Below, one piece after another: positions 9,286 to 20,949 of a DNA stretch of 64,000 nt. Position 1 is the stretch's first letter, and each line of letters opens with the position of its first letter. This stretch comes from Stagonosporopsis chrysanthemi (taxonomy: Eukaryota > Ascomycota > Dothideomycetes > Pleosporales > Didymellaceae): assembly GCA_022560025.1 (NCBI GenBank), contig JAFISE010000051.1, positions 1 through 64,000 on the forward strand. The letters are read 5' to 3'. A program made the position numbers and the translations under genes. Under the pieces are notes generated by a model, which saw nothing but the letters and a program-made list of their open reading frames with translations, searched no databases and was not told the origin of the DNA.

Positions 9286-12200
9286 GCCAGAAAACTCGTT
9301 CGTCTCCTTGAATCGATGAAGCTATCCTTTGTTGAGGAAATGGTCTCTCGACACAGTTAGTCTTCCGACTGTTGTTTCTCAGCTCTCGCAAAATTTCGGA
9401 CAGCGGTGGTTGCGATTGTTGCTGCCCCAGCATGCGGTCTTGAGATTGGCCGTCTTGTCTGTATGGACGAATCAGCTGACTGGCAATGTGGCGTAGTAGC
9501 TGTTGCTGTTTCTGTTGCCGAAGATAACGATCACAAAAACGCAAGGCAGGTAAGAGGTGTCCAAAGCAAATCTCCTTTGCTTCGTGCTCACAGACGCTGG
9601 ACATTGGAGCCTTGACTACGAAATGGAGTGCGGGACTATGCGACCTAGTCACTTTGCAGATGCCCAATCTGCTACAACGCGTATTCAACCGGCAGGCTGT
9701 TCGGCCTCATTGACGCTGCGGCCCGCTCAAGGCCCATGTGGATCGAAAACGTCTAGCAGCCAGTACTATGACGAAACTTTTTCCGCTACGACAAGGTTGC
9801 GGCAACATCTGCATCCATGCAGCCAACTACCACCCTCGAGAGCTATCTATCAAAATCCGATTGCATCATCCCAGACTAAGCTGGTTGAGATGGCCCCTCT
9901 ATATCTCAAGTCAATGTGTGCAAATGCGGCGAGTCTTGCCAGACTCTTCACAACCTCTAGCCAGTCAGCGGCCTTCCAGGAATCAATTCCGGCCTGTCCA
10001 TGGGTCCCGCAGTCAAAAGGCGAATGGATTTGCGTCGTCACGTAATACGCATGCAAGTCGTCTCATCGGACATATGCCAGAAAGAAGGCTCAGACCTGCC
10101 CAAGGTCTGATCTGGGATCAGAAGCTCGTAAGTTCATGGTGGGTGTTTTGCTACGATTGGTGAAGTATGACCTCTGGGCGGCCACGCCTGGTCAGTCGCG
10201 CAATTTTAAACACGAAGCTATCCAGAAGCGAATTGAAGAGCGGGAACGTAACAACGGCTCTGGCCCATAGCGGTTGGTCCCGTCGAAGGTTTGCCGGTCA
10301 TACCACTGACATGGGACTGGGATGCAGTATCCAGTCTGGTTAAGTTCGTTTGCTACTGACACACTGGGGCACCATGCTGACATAACCAACACGACCTACT
10401 CTGCGCAGAAATACAACGGACGGTTCCTGTGTCCCCCCATTGCCGGAAGTGGCGCCAGCAGAATTATCACGCCTCTTGCGTACCTAACAGCTAGCATCAA
10501 GCGAGCGGTGTAGCCCAGCGTCGCGCGCGGTGCATGGCCTCGTGAACATCTTCTCACTACTCGCCTCATGGATCGACCTCCGCCACACCGCAGCGGTGAA
10601 GCAGACCTGTCCAAGCCGGGACTAGAGCATTTCATGCCTGCATGTACTACATCCCGGCAACGCAATTTACAATAATTGTCAGATCACCTCCTCGCAGAAC
10701 ATATCTGGCAATCTAGAATCGAAGTGCCGACATAATTTTCCAAGCCGAAAAAGCATGTCAAAGGCTGATTCTCGTTCCACGAATTGCTCAGGAGCACCGT
10801 TTGACAAGCTCTACACCAGTTGCAGATGCAATCCCAGAGCAAACAACCCCTTCTATTTGCCGTGGCGCCACTTTGACAGGATATTATTAATACATTAAAT
10901 TGCATAGCTCTGGATCTGGTAGGTCCCGTATCTAAGGTGTGCTACAGACGACCCACGGCGAGTAGCCACCGGAGTTCAACCCTGGCCGTAGCGTCTACAA
11001 ATTCGCTTCACCTGGCTGTTTCGCAAAGTCACATCGATATATTGAACAACAAGCAAGTTGGTTGTTTGAGAAGCAAAATTTTCCGAAACAGCAGTGCACT
11101 GTAAGGTCGCATTCTTAATCAGTTGATACGCGGAGCACGCAAACATGATTTCGGACGACAGGCGTCCTAAGCAGGAAATTATTTCCCTGACCACGTGCAA
11201 TGACTCCTGTCAAAGCTGCTGCTATCCCGTCTCTGCAGTGACTCTCAATATATGCGAGGCTATATCTTATTCGAGCTATAAATGTTGACTTCTCAACCAT
11301 AGAACAGGCTTCAGGTCTTGCTCCAAATCAAATCAACAATGAGGGACACGACGGCACGTTGAAATCGCTGGTTCACCCCCACATGGGGTTTCGTGGAATG
11401 CGTGGCAGCGAGACAGCGATTTCGCAACTGGCGTGGACAGCCTTTGCTTGACTTTATTACTGTCCTAACAACATCCTCCCAGTAAATCCTCCTCATCTTG
11501 CGCGAAGGTAACCTCTTTCGCTTCCATTGTGCACTCTCCTCATGCAGGCGCTTATATATCTGATTCCGTGATGGTATCGACACTGCAAGACCAATAAACA
11601 ATGCATCGCAGCGCAGGCATATAGCAGCATTGCTAGACTCACCCGACTGTCTCTATCTTGCGGATTTCACCAGTTGTACCATGCCTCGTTAGGCACGAGC
11701 CTTCGATATCGCTACAATTTGCATAGCTATTAAGTCCTTGCACGACTCTTCAAGGATGCTGCTCAGGACAACAAATCGTGCGCTCGGCATAGTCAGTTCA
11801 GCGATGAGCCCGACAGCTCCCCAGCGGTGCTGGTCGAAAGATGGCTTTTGCGTGGCATCGGTCGCTGCCAGACCGCACATGCAGTGTTTGTAATGCGTCG
11901 AAGCATTTTGAATGACGAGATGCTGAACCATACCGGCATCGCAGCATGGCTATTGAGTAAGGCATGGACGAGTAAGACTTGATGTGCGAGTTCGAATGGT
12001 GAAATTCGTTCGACACGCCGCAGAGCAGGCTCGTAAGCGACCAGAGTACCGATCTCAGACTCTTTCTCCTGCTGTCTCTCGCAAGCCAGTGCGATTCCTC
12101 TAATGATTGCTGCAACATTGGTACTTCCTTACAAGCTGTGCAAGCTTATGACAGGTACAACAGCAAGAACACCTCGGATGGATTCGGAGGCAGCCTGCTC

Positions 12201-12871
12201 AGAGAAGCATGATCTTCTATGCCTGCGTGCGAGTGTCGTGAACCGTACTCTATGCTCTCATGTGCCTGCATTCTCGAGAAAACACAGTCACCTATGCCGT
12301 GGAACGGACTTCATACTGTACGCTAAATAGCTGCTGTGCTGGCAAAGGTTCCTCTCATTGGGCGTCAACATTGAAGAGCGTCTTCTGCCGGGGCACTGTC
12401 GCGCAAGTGTGTGCGTAAGAGCTTCAAAGTGCATTCAAACATTGGGAATTTTGTCTTCACATGAAATAATCGGCTCTTTTCAGCACATGACAATGAGAAC
12501 ACTCAAACTGATTCTCACATGTCGGCAGCAAGTGACGGATCGAGAGAAAGCGGCACACTGCGGCTACCCCAGGACACGTGATTCCCCACACATTTCGAAG
12601 TGCCGAGGCAGCTTGCACCTCGGGAGGCCGCGTGAGCAAGATGAACTCAAAACCGCCATTCTGGCTTCAGCTTTCAACCGAATCACTCTCTTCCCTCCCC
12701 ACAGAATCACTTCTCTTCCCCATCTTTTCCCTCTGCATCACCTGGGATCTTTGCTGATACCCGTTACGTAGCTTTGCAACCAACGTCGTTCAGTGATAGC
12801 ACTCCGCAACTGTAGCGGATCTCTTCGAAGAGCCACAACTCAACCTTCCTCACATTCCACAACCTCACATC
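9286..12871. other. 3.6-kb region with no convincing gene
   Basis: Only short open frames on both strands. The longest, 9224-9688 on the reverse strand, is Gln-rich (RQQKQQQLLRHIASQLI) and contains a good branch-site sequence GACTAAC near its end, so it could be part of an unrecognised exon, but I could not splice it in frame to the methyltransferase. The last few hundred bases before 12872 are pyrimidine-rich and are the likely promoter and leader of FOX2. Confidence 0.4.
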
Positions 12872-15843
12872 ATGAGCGGTGCTCAAGAATTGCGATACGA
12901 CGGCCAGACCGTTGTTGTCACTGGTGCTGGCGGTGGTCTGGGTCGCGAATATGCCATCTTCTTTGCCAGCCGCGGCGCGAATGTCGTCGTAAACGACCTC
13001 GGTGGTAGCTTCAAGGGCGAGGGTGGAAGCTCATCGGTAAGTCTCCTGTACTACTGTGGTCAACTCAGTATGCGTAGCAAGTTTGTATGGCGCAATTCGG
13101 CCGGGGCTTCTACGTGGAGCTGTGTCTGCCGAATCGTCACATGTCACGCTTCACAAACATCTCACCGTAGAGCGACCGCTGACCACACTCATAGGCTGCC
13201 GACAAGGTTGTCGAGGAGATCAAGTCAGCTGGCGGCAATGCAGTTGCTAACTACGACTCCGTTGAAAATGGAGAAAGGATCGTTCAGACCGCCATTGATG
13301 CCTTCGGGCGTATCGATGTCCTCATCAACAACGCCGGTATCTTGCGTGATATCAGCTTCAAGAACATGAAGCAGGCCGATTGGGACCTCATCTACAAGGT
13401 TCACGTCCTCGGAGCATACAAGTGCGCAAGAGCTGCATGGCCTCACTTCAGGAAACAGAAGTATGGCAGACTCATCAGCACCGCCTCGGCCGCAGGTCTG
13501 TTCGGCTCTTTCGGCCAGACGAACTACTCAGGTAAGTCCTAATTTTCCGAGATCAAGCATGTATACTCACAGGTCATGCAGCTGCTAAACTTGCCCTTGT
13601 TGGCTTCACCGAGACTCTTGCAAAGGAGGGTTTCAAGTACAACATACTCTGTAACGTAATCGCCCCGATCGCAGCCAGCCGGATGACCGAGACCGTCATG
13701 CCTCCCGATGTCCTCGCGAAGCTGAAGCCCGAGTGGATCGTTCCTCTCGTTGCCGTCCTTACACACAAGTCCAACACCAAGACAGGTGCGATCTTTGAGG
13801 CTGGCGGTGGTCACATTGCTGAGCTGCGATGGGAGCGAGCTCGGGGTGCTCAACTCAGGGCCGATGACACGCTCACACCTGGAGCTGTCGTGGCCAAGTG
13901 GAAGGACGTTGTCGACTTCTCCAAGGCTGAGCACCCCCAGGGTCCTGCCAACGCCCTTGAGCTGCTCGAGGAAGCTAACAAGCTCCCGGCCAACCCTAAG
14001 GGTGAGGAGCTCGACTTCACTGGAAAAGTCGCTATCGTCACTGGTGCTGGTGCTGGTCTCGGCCGCATCTACGCGCTCCAGCTGGCTAAGCGTGGCGCGA
14101 AGCTTGTTATCAATGATCTCGTCAACCCTGACGACGTTGTTCAGGAGATCCAGAAGCTCGGCGGTCAAGCTGTTGGCAACAAGGCTGACGTTCAGGACGG
14201 CGAGGCTGTCGTCAAGACAGCTATCGATACATGGGGTCGCGTCGACATTGTCATCAACAATGCTGGTATCCTCCGCGACAAGGCGTTCACCAACATGACC
14301 GACGACCAGTGGAACATCATCCTCAATGTCCACTTGCATGGAACCTACGCCGTCACTAAGGCTGCTTGGCCCTACATGCTCAAGCAGAAGTATGGCCGCA
14401 TTGTCAACACTACTTCCAGCAGCGGTATCTACGGAAACTTCGGTCAGGCCAACTACGCAGCAGCCAAAAGCGGTATCCTTGGTTTCTCCAAGTCCCTTGC
14501 CCTTGAGGGTAAGAAGAACAACATCTTCGTCAACACCGTCGCCCCCAACGCGGGCACACAGATGACTCGCAGCATCATGCCTGAGGAAGCCGTTCAGGCT
14601 CTGAAGCCCGACTTCAACGCACCTCTTGTCGTTCTTCTTGTTTCCGACAAGGCTCCTGTTCCGACTGGCGGGCTCTACGAGATGGGCTCTGGCTGGTTCG
14701 CCGCCACTAGGTGGCAGCGCACTGGTGGCCACGGCTTCCCCGTCGATGTCAAGCTCACCCCGGAGGCTGTTCTCCAGCAGTGGGAGCGTATTACCAACTT
14801 CGATGACGGTCGTGCGGATAACCCATTCGACAACGCCAGCGGTCTCAAGTCAATCATGGCTAACATGGAGAACACCAGCAAGAAGAGCAAGAAAGAGAAG
14901 AAGTCATCAAAGAGCAACGAGGAGATCCTCAAGGCTCAGCAGACAGCACTGGCCGCCAAGTCAGACGGTACTCCTTTCGAGTACACCGAGAGGGATGTAA
15001 TCCTCTACAGTAAGTTCACAGCCTCGAGTACTTGGTTCTTTACTAACGATCTCAGACCTTGGTATCGGCGCCAAGCGTACCGACCTCTCCTTCGTATTCG
15101 AGGGTGACGAGAACTTCCAGGTCATCCCTACATTCGGCGTAATCCCTCCCTTCAACGCCGAGTTACCGTTCTCCTTCGATGAGATCGTCCCCAACTTCGA
15201 CCCGCGCATGCTTCTGCACGGCGAGCAGTTCCTCGAGATCCGCAAGTTCCCCATCCCCACAGAGGCTAAGCTCGTTACCATCCCCAAGCTTGTTGAAGTT
15301 GTCGACAAGGGCGCCGCTGGTCTGATCGTCTCCGGCTCTGTAACCAAGGATGCGACCACTGGCGAAGAGATCTTCTACAACGAGTCCACGGTGTTCATCC
15401 GTGGAAGCGGTAACTTCGGTGGCCAGACGAAGGGTAGCGACCGTGGCGCTTCAACAAAGGCGCACAAGCCGCCGCAGCGCGCCCCCGACGTTGTTGTCGA
15501 GGAGAAGACCACAGAGGAGCAGGCTGCAATTTACCGTTTGTCCGGTGACCTCAACCCTCTGCACATCGACCCTCAATTCAGCAAGGTCGGTGGCTTCGAC
15601 ACACCCATCCTGCACGGTCTGTGCTCATTTGGTATCTCGGGTAAGCACGTTCTGCAGAAGTTTGGACCGTTCAAGAACATTAAGGTCCGCTTTGCTGGTG
15701 TTGTGCTGCCGGGACAAACGCTCATTACGGAGATGTGGAAGACAGGGAACACAGTTGCTTTCCAGACCAAGGTCAAGGAGACAGGCAAACTCGCAATCTC
15801 TGGTGCAGGTGCTGAGCTGCTTGGTGGTGGAAGCAAGTTGTAG
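12872..15843 (+). CDS. FOX2: Peroxisomal multifunctional beta-oxidation enzyme
   Basis: Four exons, 12872-13036, 13195-13531, 13582-15009 and 15056-15843, giving 905 residues, the usual length for fungal FOX2. Two tandem short-chain dehydrogenase domains occupy about 8-290 and 310-610, each with its nucleotide motif (TGAGGGLG, then TGAGAGLG near 319) and a YxxxK catalytic pair (NYSAAK, NYAAAK). The C-terminal third is a MaoC-like 2-enoyl-CoA hydratase 2, with the motif YRLSGDLNPLHIDP near residue 803. A Lys/Ser-rich linker separates the parts. The protein ends in SKL, a canonical PTS1, so it acts in the peroxisomal matrix, where it hydrates trans-2-enoyl-CoA and oxidises (3R)-hydroxyacyl-CoA during fatty-acid beta-oxidation. 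Dense GC-rich codon use suggests high expression. Confidence 0.97.
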
Positions 15844-16117
15844 GTGTTTCGATAATTGATGTTGTCTTTGCGGTCAAGAGACTGCTCTGTTTGAGCTGGA
15901 GTTAGCGTTATGTGTATGTACTGCTATGAATCAACAAAGTTCTTCAAATCCTGAATTACCCTCGGGCCATTACTCTGGATTCTACAATTGCACTGGCAGG
16001 AAAGAATGCAACCGCACGTGTCATCGCGCCATGCTGAACGCGTGCCCCACCACCCCTCCATCCAGCTCCACAACACCAACTCCCCAAACCATACGCCTCT
16101 TCCTTCTTCAATAACCT

Positions 16118-16783
16118 ATGCTAAGAACCCTCTGCCAACTCGCACAACGCATCAACCCTCTCGCCAATCAGTCAACGCCGCGCGACACAACCGTGCTCCG
16201 CTCCTCCATAGCTCTCCGCTCCTCCCGAAGCGCCCAAATCACGCACAAAATGTCCTCCATAACCCTCGCGTCCCTACAATACATCTCGCGCGAAAAGCTC
16301 GCCTCAAAATTCGCCCCCACCTCCTCGCTTCCCGCTAACACTGCTGTGGTCGACGTGCGCGACAGCGACCACATCGGGGGCCATATTGCAGGCAGCACCT
16401 GGGTGCCCAGCTCGACGCTGGACTACAAGGTGCCGGAGCTTGTGCGGACGCTGCAGGACAAGGAGGTGGTTGTTTTCCATTGCGCGTTGAGTCAGCAGAG
16501 GGGGCCGAGTGCTGCGCTGCGGTATATCAGGGAGAAGGAGAGGTTGGATGCGTTGGGGAAGGGGGTCGAGTCTGAGGGGTTGGTGAGGGAGGAAGGGGTT
16601 GGGGGGAGTGAAGAGAGGGGAGAGGGTGAAGGGGGGAAGACAGGGGGTGGGGAGGTGAAAGAGGTGAAGAGGCAGAAGGTTTATGTCCTGAAGGGTGGGT
16701 TTACGGAGTGGCAGGAGAAGTATGGAGAGGACAAGGCTTTAACAGAAGGTTATCAGAAGGATCTCTGGGAGTTTGGGTATTGA
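16118..16783 (+). CDS. Rhodanese/Cdc25-like phosphatase or arsenate-reductase-type protein
   Basis: A single exon of 221 residues. The rhodanese fold runs from VVDVRDSDHIGGHIAGS to FTEWQEKY, with the active site FHCALSQQRGPSAA: C122, five residues, then R128, the Cdc25-class loop (Ych1/Ibp1/Acr2-like) and not the shorter thiosulfate sulfurtransferase loop. Between the active site and the C-terminal strand there is a Gly/Glu-rich insert of about 45 residues encoded by very G-rich DNA. The first 44 residues are Arg/Ser-rich without acidic residues apart from one Asp and could be a mitochondrial presequence; the alternative start at 16250 (MSSITLASL) gives the usual cytosolic form of 177 residues. 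Substrate is unknown. Confidence 0.85.
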   Translation: MLRTLCQLAQRINPLANQSTPRDTTVLRSSIALRSSRSAQITHKMSSITLASLQYISREKLASKFAPTSSLPANTAVVDVRDSDHIGGHIAGSTWVPSSTLDYKVPELVRTLQDKEVVVFHCALSQQRGPSAALRYIREKERLDALGKGVESEGLVREEGVGGSEERGEGEGGKTGGGEVKEVKRQKVYVLKGGFTEWQEKYGEDKALTEGYQKDLWEFGY

Positions 16784-16847
16784 GTTGCTGTTTGAGATTC
16801 AAGCAGTGACTACAAAAGTCAAATTAGGTCGTGTGTGGTGTGGTGAT

Positions 16848-16887
16848 GAGGAGGAGGAGGAGGAGGAGGAGGAGGAGGAGGAGGAGG
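16848..16887 (+). repeat. (GAG)13 microsatellite
   Basis: About 13 perfect GAG units directly downstream of the rhodanese gene stop codon, in non-coding sequence between two convergent genes. Confidence 0.95.
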
Positions 16888-16980
16888 TTGAGATACCCAT
16901 GCTCGTGTGACACCCCGGTATATTGGCTTATTACTCGTCTATATTCTAAAGTGCATTCGTCACATCTTCACTGCTTGCTC

Positions 16981-18251
16981 TCAACCGAGCATATGGCTCT
17001 TCATCTGCTCCTCTTCGCTGACAGCGACTTCTCTCGAGCTTATTGTATATCTCGTCTGCTTGACAATGTTCCTCTGGCTGTCTCCGTCATCGTGGTCGAT
17101 CTCTTCGCCTGGGAGAGTCTGAAATGTGTCTAGCGTGAGACCGCCAGAGGGCCTCCTTGGATGTGGACTAGTTCTGTCCAAGGGATCAGACCGCCCTGAT
17201 GTGGCTGCTGCGGGCGTTCTCAAGCTGGAGCTGAACCCCACTCTCAAGGATAGCAAAGGACGTAGGGCAGGCAGCGAGCCTGCTACTATGCCAATACCTT
17301 CTTCCATCAAAGACCAGAATCCAATTTTTCCTGTTCCGTAAAGGAACTCTCCCGGATCGCTATATAGCGCAAGGTATCGGAGACGGACGATGGTGGCGCA
17401 GCTCGCTCTGAGAAACTACGTTAGCCAGGCTATCAATGCAGGACAGGAGCGGCTTACACTGAGGCCAGGGCGAGAATGACAGCTACCGATGTCTTCACAG
17501 TGCTCTTCATTTGCACATTCCATAGCAAGACGCCGGGCAAAATCGCCAGACTCCAATCGGTCAGGATCTCGATCGCGGAGAAGAAAAAAGACACGCTGCT
17601 GTTCAGCTCCAGATGACATGTGCCATTGGCCTCGCCCCATAGCGTCTCAATTGGTTGGCCTGTCCGTATGTTAGGTGCTGCTGCGCTTCACAAAGGCCGA
17701 GATTACGTACAGATACTTGCAATTCCAGCACAGAAGACAACGGCTGCAATCCAGGTAAAAGCCATGATCGCATATATGGCATAGTTATAGCGACGCTGGG
17801 AGGCAGCAATCCGCAGGATTGTGACAGAAACACTGCATTTAATGATAGCCGCGCTGGTAGCGTAGAAGTATTCCGCGATGTAGAACATCTTTTGTAGTCA
17901 GCCTTTGTCTCTTGCATAGCTGTAGCAGGATGAATTTATACCTTGATTCCTCTTGAGATCGTGCGCGGGCTCAGACCTATAGCTTTTTGTCCGGAGCCAT
18001 AGAAACAGCTGACTATACAAAGGCAAGCTGTTACAGAAAATAAGACCTACTTTTGTCAATCTGAAGCTCAATATCATGGCCGTTCATACACTTACCAGTC
18101 CTAGCATCATCAGATAGTCATCCATTCCGAGCACTCTCCGCCAGATTCGAACGCAAACTCGCATGAGCACCGTTATCCAGGTCAATACCAGTAGTATAAT
18201 AGCGGCCTGCAAAAGCGCCACGCCGTCACCGGCCACTGTTACAGCACTCAT
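16981..18251 (-). CDS. PTH11/rhodopsin-like seven-transmembrane protein
   Basis: Five exons, 18096-18251, 17942-18046, 17711-17888, 17458-17659 and 16981-17407, with introns of 49-53 nt that all keep frame, giving 355 residues. Family hallmarks are VLGMDDYLM after the first helix, CQPIETLWGEANGTCHL, EILTDWSLAILPGVLLW and ASCATIVRLRYLALYSD. The C-terminal 85 residues are a polar cytoplasmic tail. The fold is the fungal-specific rhodopsin-like integral membrane domain found in PTH11-type receptors; most members lack CFEM domains, as here. Magnaporthe Pth11 senses surfaces, but the family is very large and a ligand cannot be assigned. No single long open frame shows this gene; it appears only when the exons are joined. 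Confidence 0.88.
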
Positions 18252-19609
18252 CGCTCAGCACGAGAAAGTACCGACTGTGAATCCTGAAGTTTGAAGTCTA
18301 CGAAGACTTTACTGACATCGAGGTTGCGGGAAAGCGGGCCCATGTCCAAACGGATGGGAGTTCAGACTTAAGGGGATGTAGTGGCGAACTCTCTAATAGA
18401 CTTGGAAGCAGTTGAGTGCCTTGTGACAGGCTCGGTTGGGGTTTGTTGCATCGATGCGAAGGGACTGCTCAGCACAAGCTTGATCGACAGTCGGGTTCCG
18501 TTGGGTTCTGTGACAACGACCTTACTCGCTTGCACGGCCTTCACTTCCTTGGAAACTGTGGAGTTGGTCAATCATTCGATAGACTCCTATTTTGCAGAAG
18601 TTCCGTAGAGCGACCGCAGTGATGCAAATTTCTCTATCCGTCTTGTAAGACCAGACGTATTCTACCAAGATGTACATGTTGGATCTTTGGGACTGGTGTC
18701 CGGGGTTTTTTGTTCCGACTCCTTGACAACGCTTGTCTTTTAGGCCTGTTTAGGCGCCCAAGGCTGCGTGGAGCTTCTATTGTTCCTACAGTCGTCATAG
18801 CGGTACGCGCAATACGGACGCTGGCTGGCCTCTACCGGTGCAGTTCTCGTGCCAGGACGCGTATGTTAGTCTGAGCGCAGGAGTGTTGACATCGGATGGC
18901 TCGAGTGGTCTTCGTTCACCGTGGCTTTCGGAGTATTTCCTTTACGGCTAGATCGGCTGTCTGAATGGCAAGTGCGGCGCTAGATTTAGGCGGCTCGAGC
19001 CGTCCGCGCTGACAGTTTTGACACTGAGTATAGCTTCCCTCTCCACAACATCTGTTTGCTTCCCTTGAAACGCCTCTGAATTGGTGTTTGAACATGATCA
19101 GGTACAAAACGTAAGCAGGGCTGCGCACAACAGCTCGGTTGAGAACACTGCATGTTCTTACATAGAAGGGCATGTTCACGCTAGTGTCTCATCCCGGAGG
19201 AGCTCTCCGAGTGCATGGGTCCTCCAACGGCTGGCAATTTTATCAAGTTCGTGGCTTTACCTGTTTGGTGAGCACGAGCTCAAAAGTTGTGAAGCCTCAT
19301 AAGCTCCCTGCATGCGACAACGGACCCATAGCCTGGCTTGTTATCATTGGATCTCATGTTCACACCTGAACCCTACCTGCATCTCTAGCATCCGCCTTTG
19401 AGTCGCTCCTTATGGCAACATATGCGTGTGGTCCCATGGACGCAAAGGCATCGTACTGTCGCTGTCGTGACAAAGGAAGTGGCCCCGGGTCCACATGTCG
19501 TGGATCTAGGCGTCCATATGTTTAGAGGGGACCCCTCTTCCAATGGAGGGGGATACGCAGCATTTGAGACTCAATTGTGTCGTCGCTCCCTTTTCATAAC
19601 ATACAGAAC
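18252..19609. other. 1.36-kb divergent intergenic region
   Basis: Lies between the starts of the PTH11-like gene and the SDR gene. Short frames such as 18368-18571 (reverse) have no recognisable domain. The last 100 bp are the likely promoter of the SDR gene. Confidence 0.4.
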
Positions 19610-20569
19610 ATGTCAGACTTCCAGATCACAGATTCAGACCTCTCTCGGTCCAAATTCGAGGGAAAGATCGCCATTGTCACAGGTACCTTTCAGCACTCTG
19701 CAAATACCAATCCAAATTGCTGACCAAAACTTCACAGGCGGTTCATCTGGTATCGGCCTCGCTACAGTCGCTCTCCTTGGCTCTCTGGGTGCAACCGTCA
19801 TCAGCGCAGACATCAACCCGCCTCCCACCCCCAACCCATCTGTCTACGTGCAAACAGACGTCACCCAGTGGACCTCGCTCAACAAGCTGTTCAAGTCTGC
19901 CCTCACCGCTCATGGGCAAATTGACTTCGTCTTCGCCAATGCAGGCATCGGGCCTCGTGCAAACTACCTCACTCTCGAAATCGACGCGGAAGGGGAGCCG
20001 ATTGAGCCAGCAACAGCTACTCTGGATGTCAACCTGAACAGCGTGATCAATACTGCTACACTGGCTGTGCACTACATGAAAACGCAGAAAGAAGGCGGCA
20101 GCATCGTGCTCATGGGCTCAAGCACTAGTCTGCACCCTGTGCGCGCAATTGATTATTGTCCGTTCCTTTCAACCCACTCCTTATACACACATGCCACTAA
20201 TACTCCACAGCGACAGCCAAAGCCGGCGTCCTGGGCTTCGGTCGCGGCCTCTCCGTCTTGCTCTCTGCCACAAACACGCCCATTCGCGTCAACAGTCTCG
20301 CACCCAGCTGGACCGCCACTCAAGTGCTTCCCGACCTGGGCAACCTGCTGAAAGCGGTCGACTACGACGCGCAGTCTGCAGACGTCGTGGCGCGCGCAGC
20401 AGCGTTTCTATTCGTCGACGAGAAGAGGCATGGCGACGTAGTCTTTGTATACAGTGGTAAGTATAAGGAGATCGAGAAAGCGATCTTAGCCCCGGCATAT
20501 GAGAAGGTTAAGGGTGATGGGCTCAGTGATGATGAGGTGTTGGCGAAGATCATGGCGCTGGGCGGGTAG
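19610..20569 (+). CDS. Short-chain dehydrogenase/reductase
   Basis: Exons 19610-19682, 19738-20157 and 20211-20569, giving 283 residues. The classical SDR signs are VTGGSSGIGLA (dinucleotide binding, split by intron 1), FANAGIG, the catalytic Ser in LMGSSTSLHP and the YxxxK pair in DYSTAKAG, which is created by joining exons 2 and 3. That intron uses a rare GTCCGT donor, but the join restores the motif exactly, which supports it. The C-terminal part is family-specific and the substrate is unknown. 15-hydroxyprostaglandin-dehydrogenase-like SDRs in fungi look similar. The start at 19610 was chosen because it gives the usual short lead before the first beta strand. Confidence 0.88.
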
Positions 20570-20949
20570 GATTGTGGTCTTACAAGTCACGCCAGAAGCA
20601 AGGCGCTGTACTGGGAGAGGATTATGCAGATTTACTCAATTATACCCCAAGGTGAGGCATGTATTATCGTTCCATCTCATCCCACACATGGACCTTCTTC
20701 TCCATACGTTTCCCACGGAATGGCAACTCAGATGTAATAACAATTGATCGAGTCGCTTTCTGCACAAGTTGTGCTTTCCTCGGAGGAACCCTGTAATAGA
20801 CGAAACTGAACAGAGTCGAGATGCCAAAGAGATGTTCCTCACAACGCCGTCGCTATGCATATGCCGCCATCCGTACACTATCATACACACACGTCCCCCC
20901 TTTTTTATACAAACATATGGCCCTAGGAACCACAGGACATATCGCCAAA
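20570..20949. other. Convergent 3-prime region
   Basis: 380 bp between the stop codons of the SDR and ATP23 genes. It holds the two 3-prime UTRs; I see no other feature. Confidence 0.5.

Noticed and set aside
12358..12771. 137-residue plus-strand frame before FOX2
   Set aside because: Composition is non-coding-like, with no motif; it sits in the likely FOX2 promoter and leader.
13539..14732. 397-residue antisense frame over FOX2
   Set aside because: Shadow of a strongly biased coding sequence with no family features; FOX2 is unmistakable on the other strand.
5137..20569. A secondary-metabolite gene cluster (LaeA-like enzyme, SDR, GDSL esterase, PTH11-like receptor)
   Set aside because: No polyketide synthase, NRPS, terpene cyclase or dedicated transporter is present, and the genes are spread among housekeeping genes.
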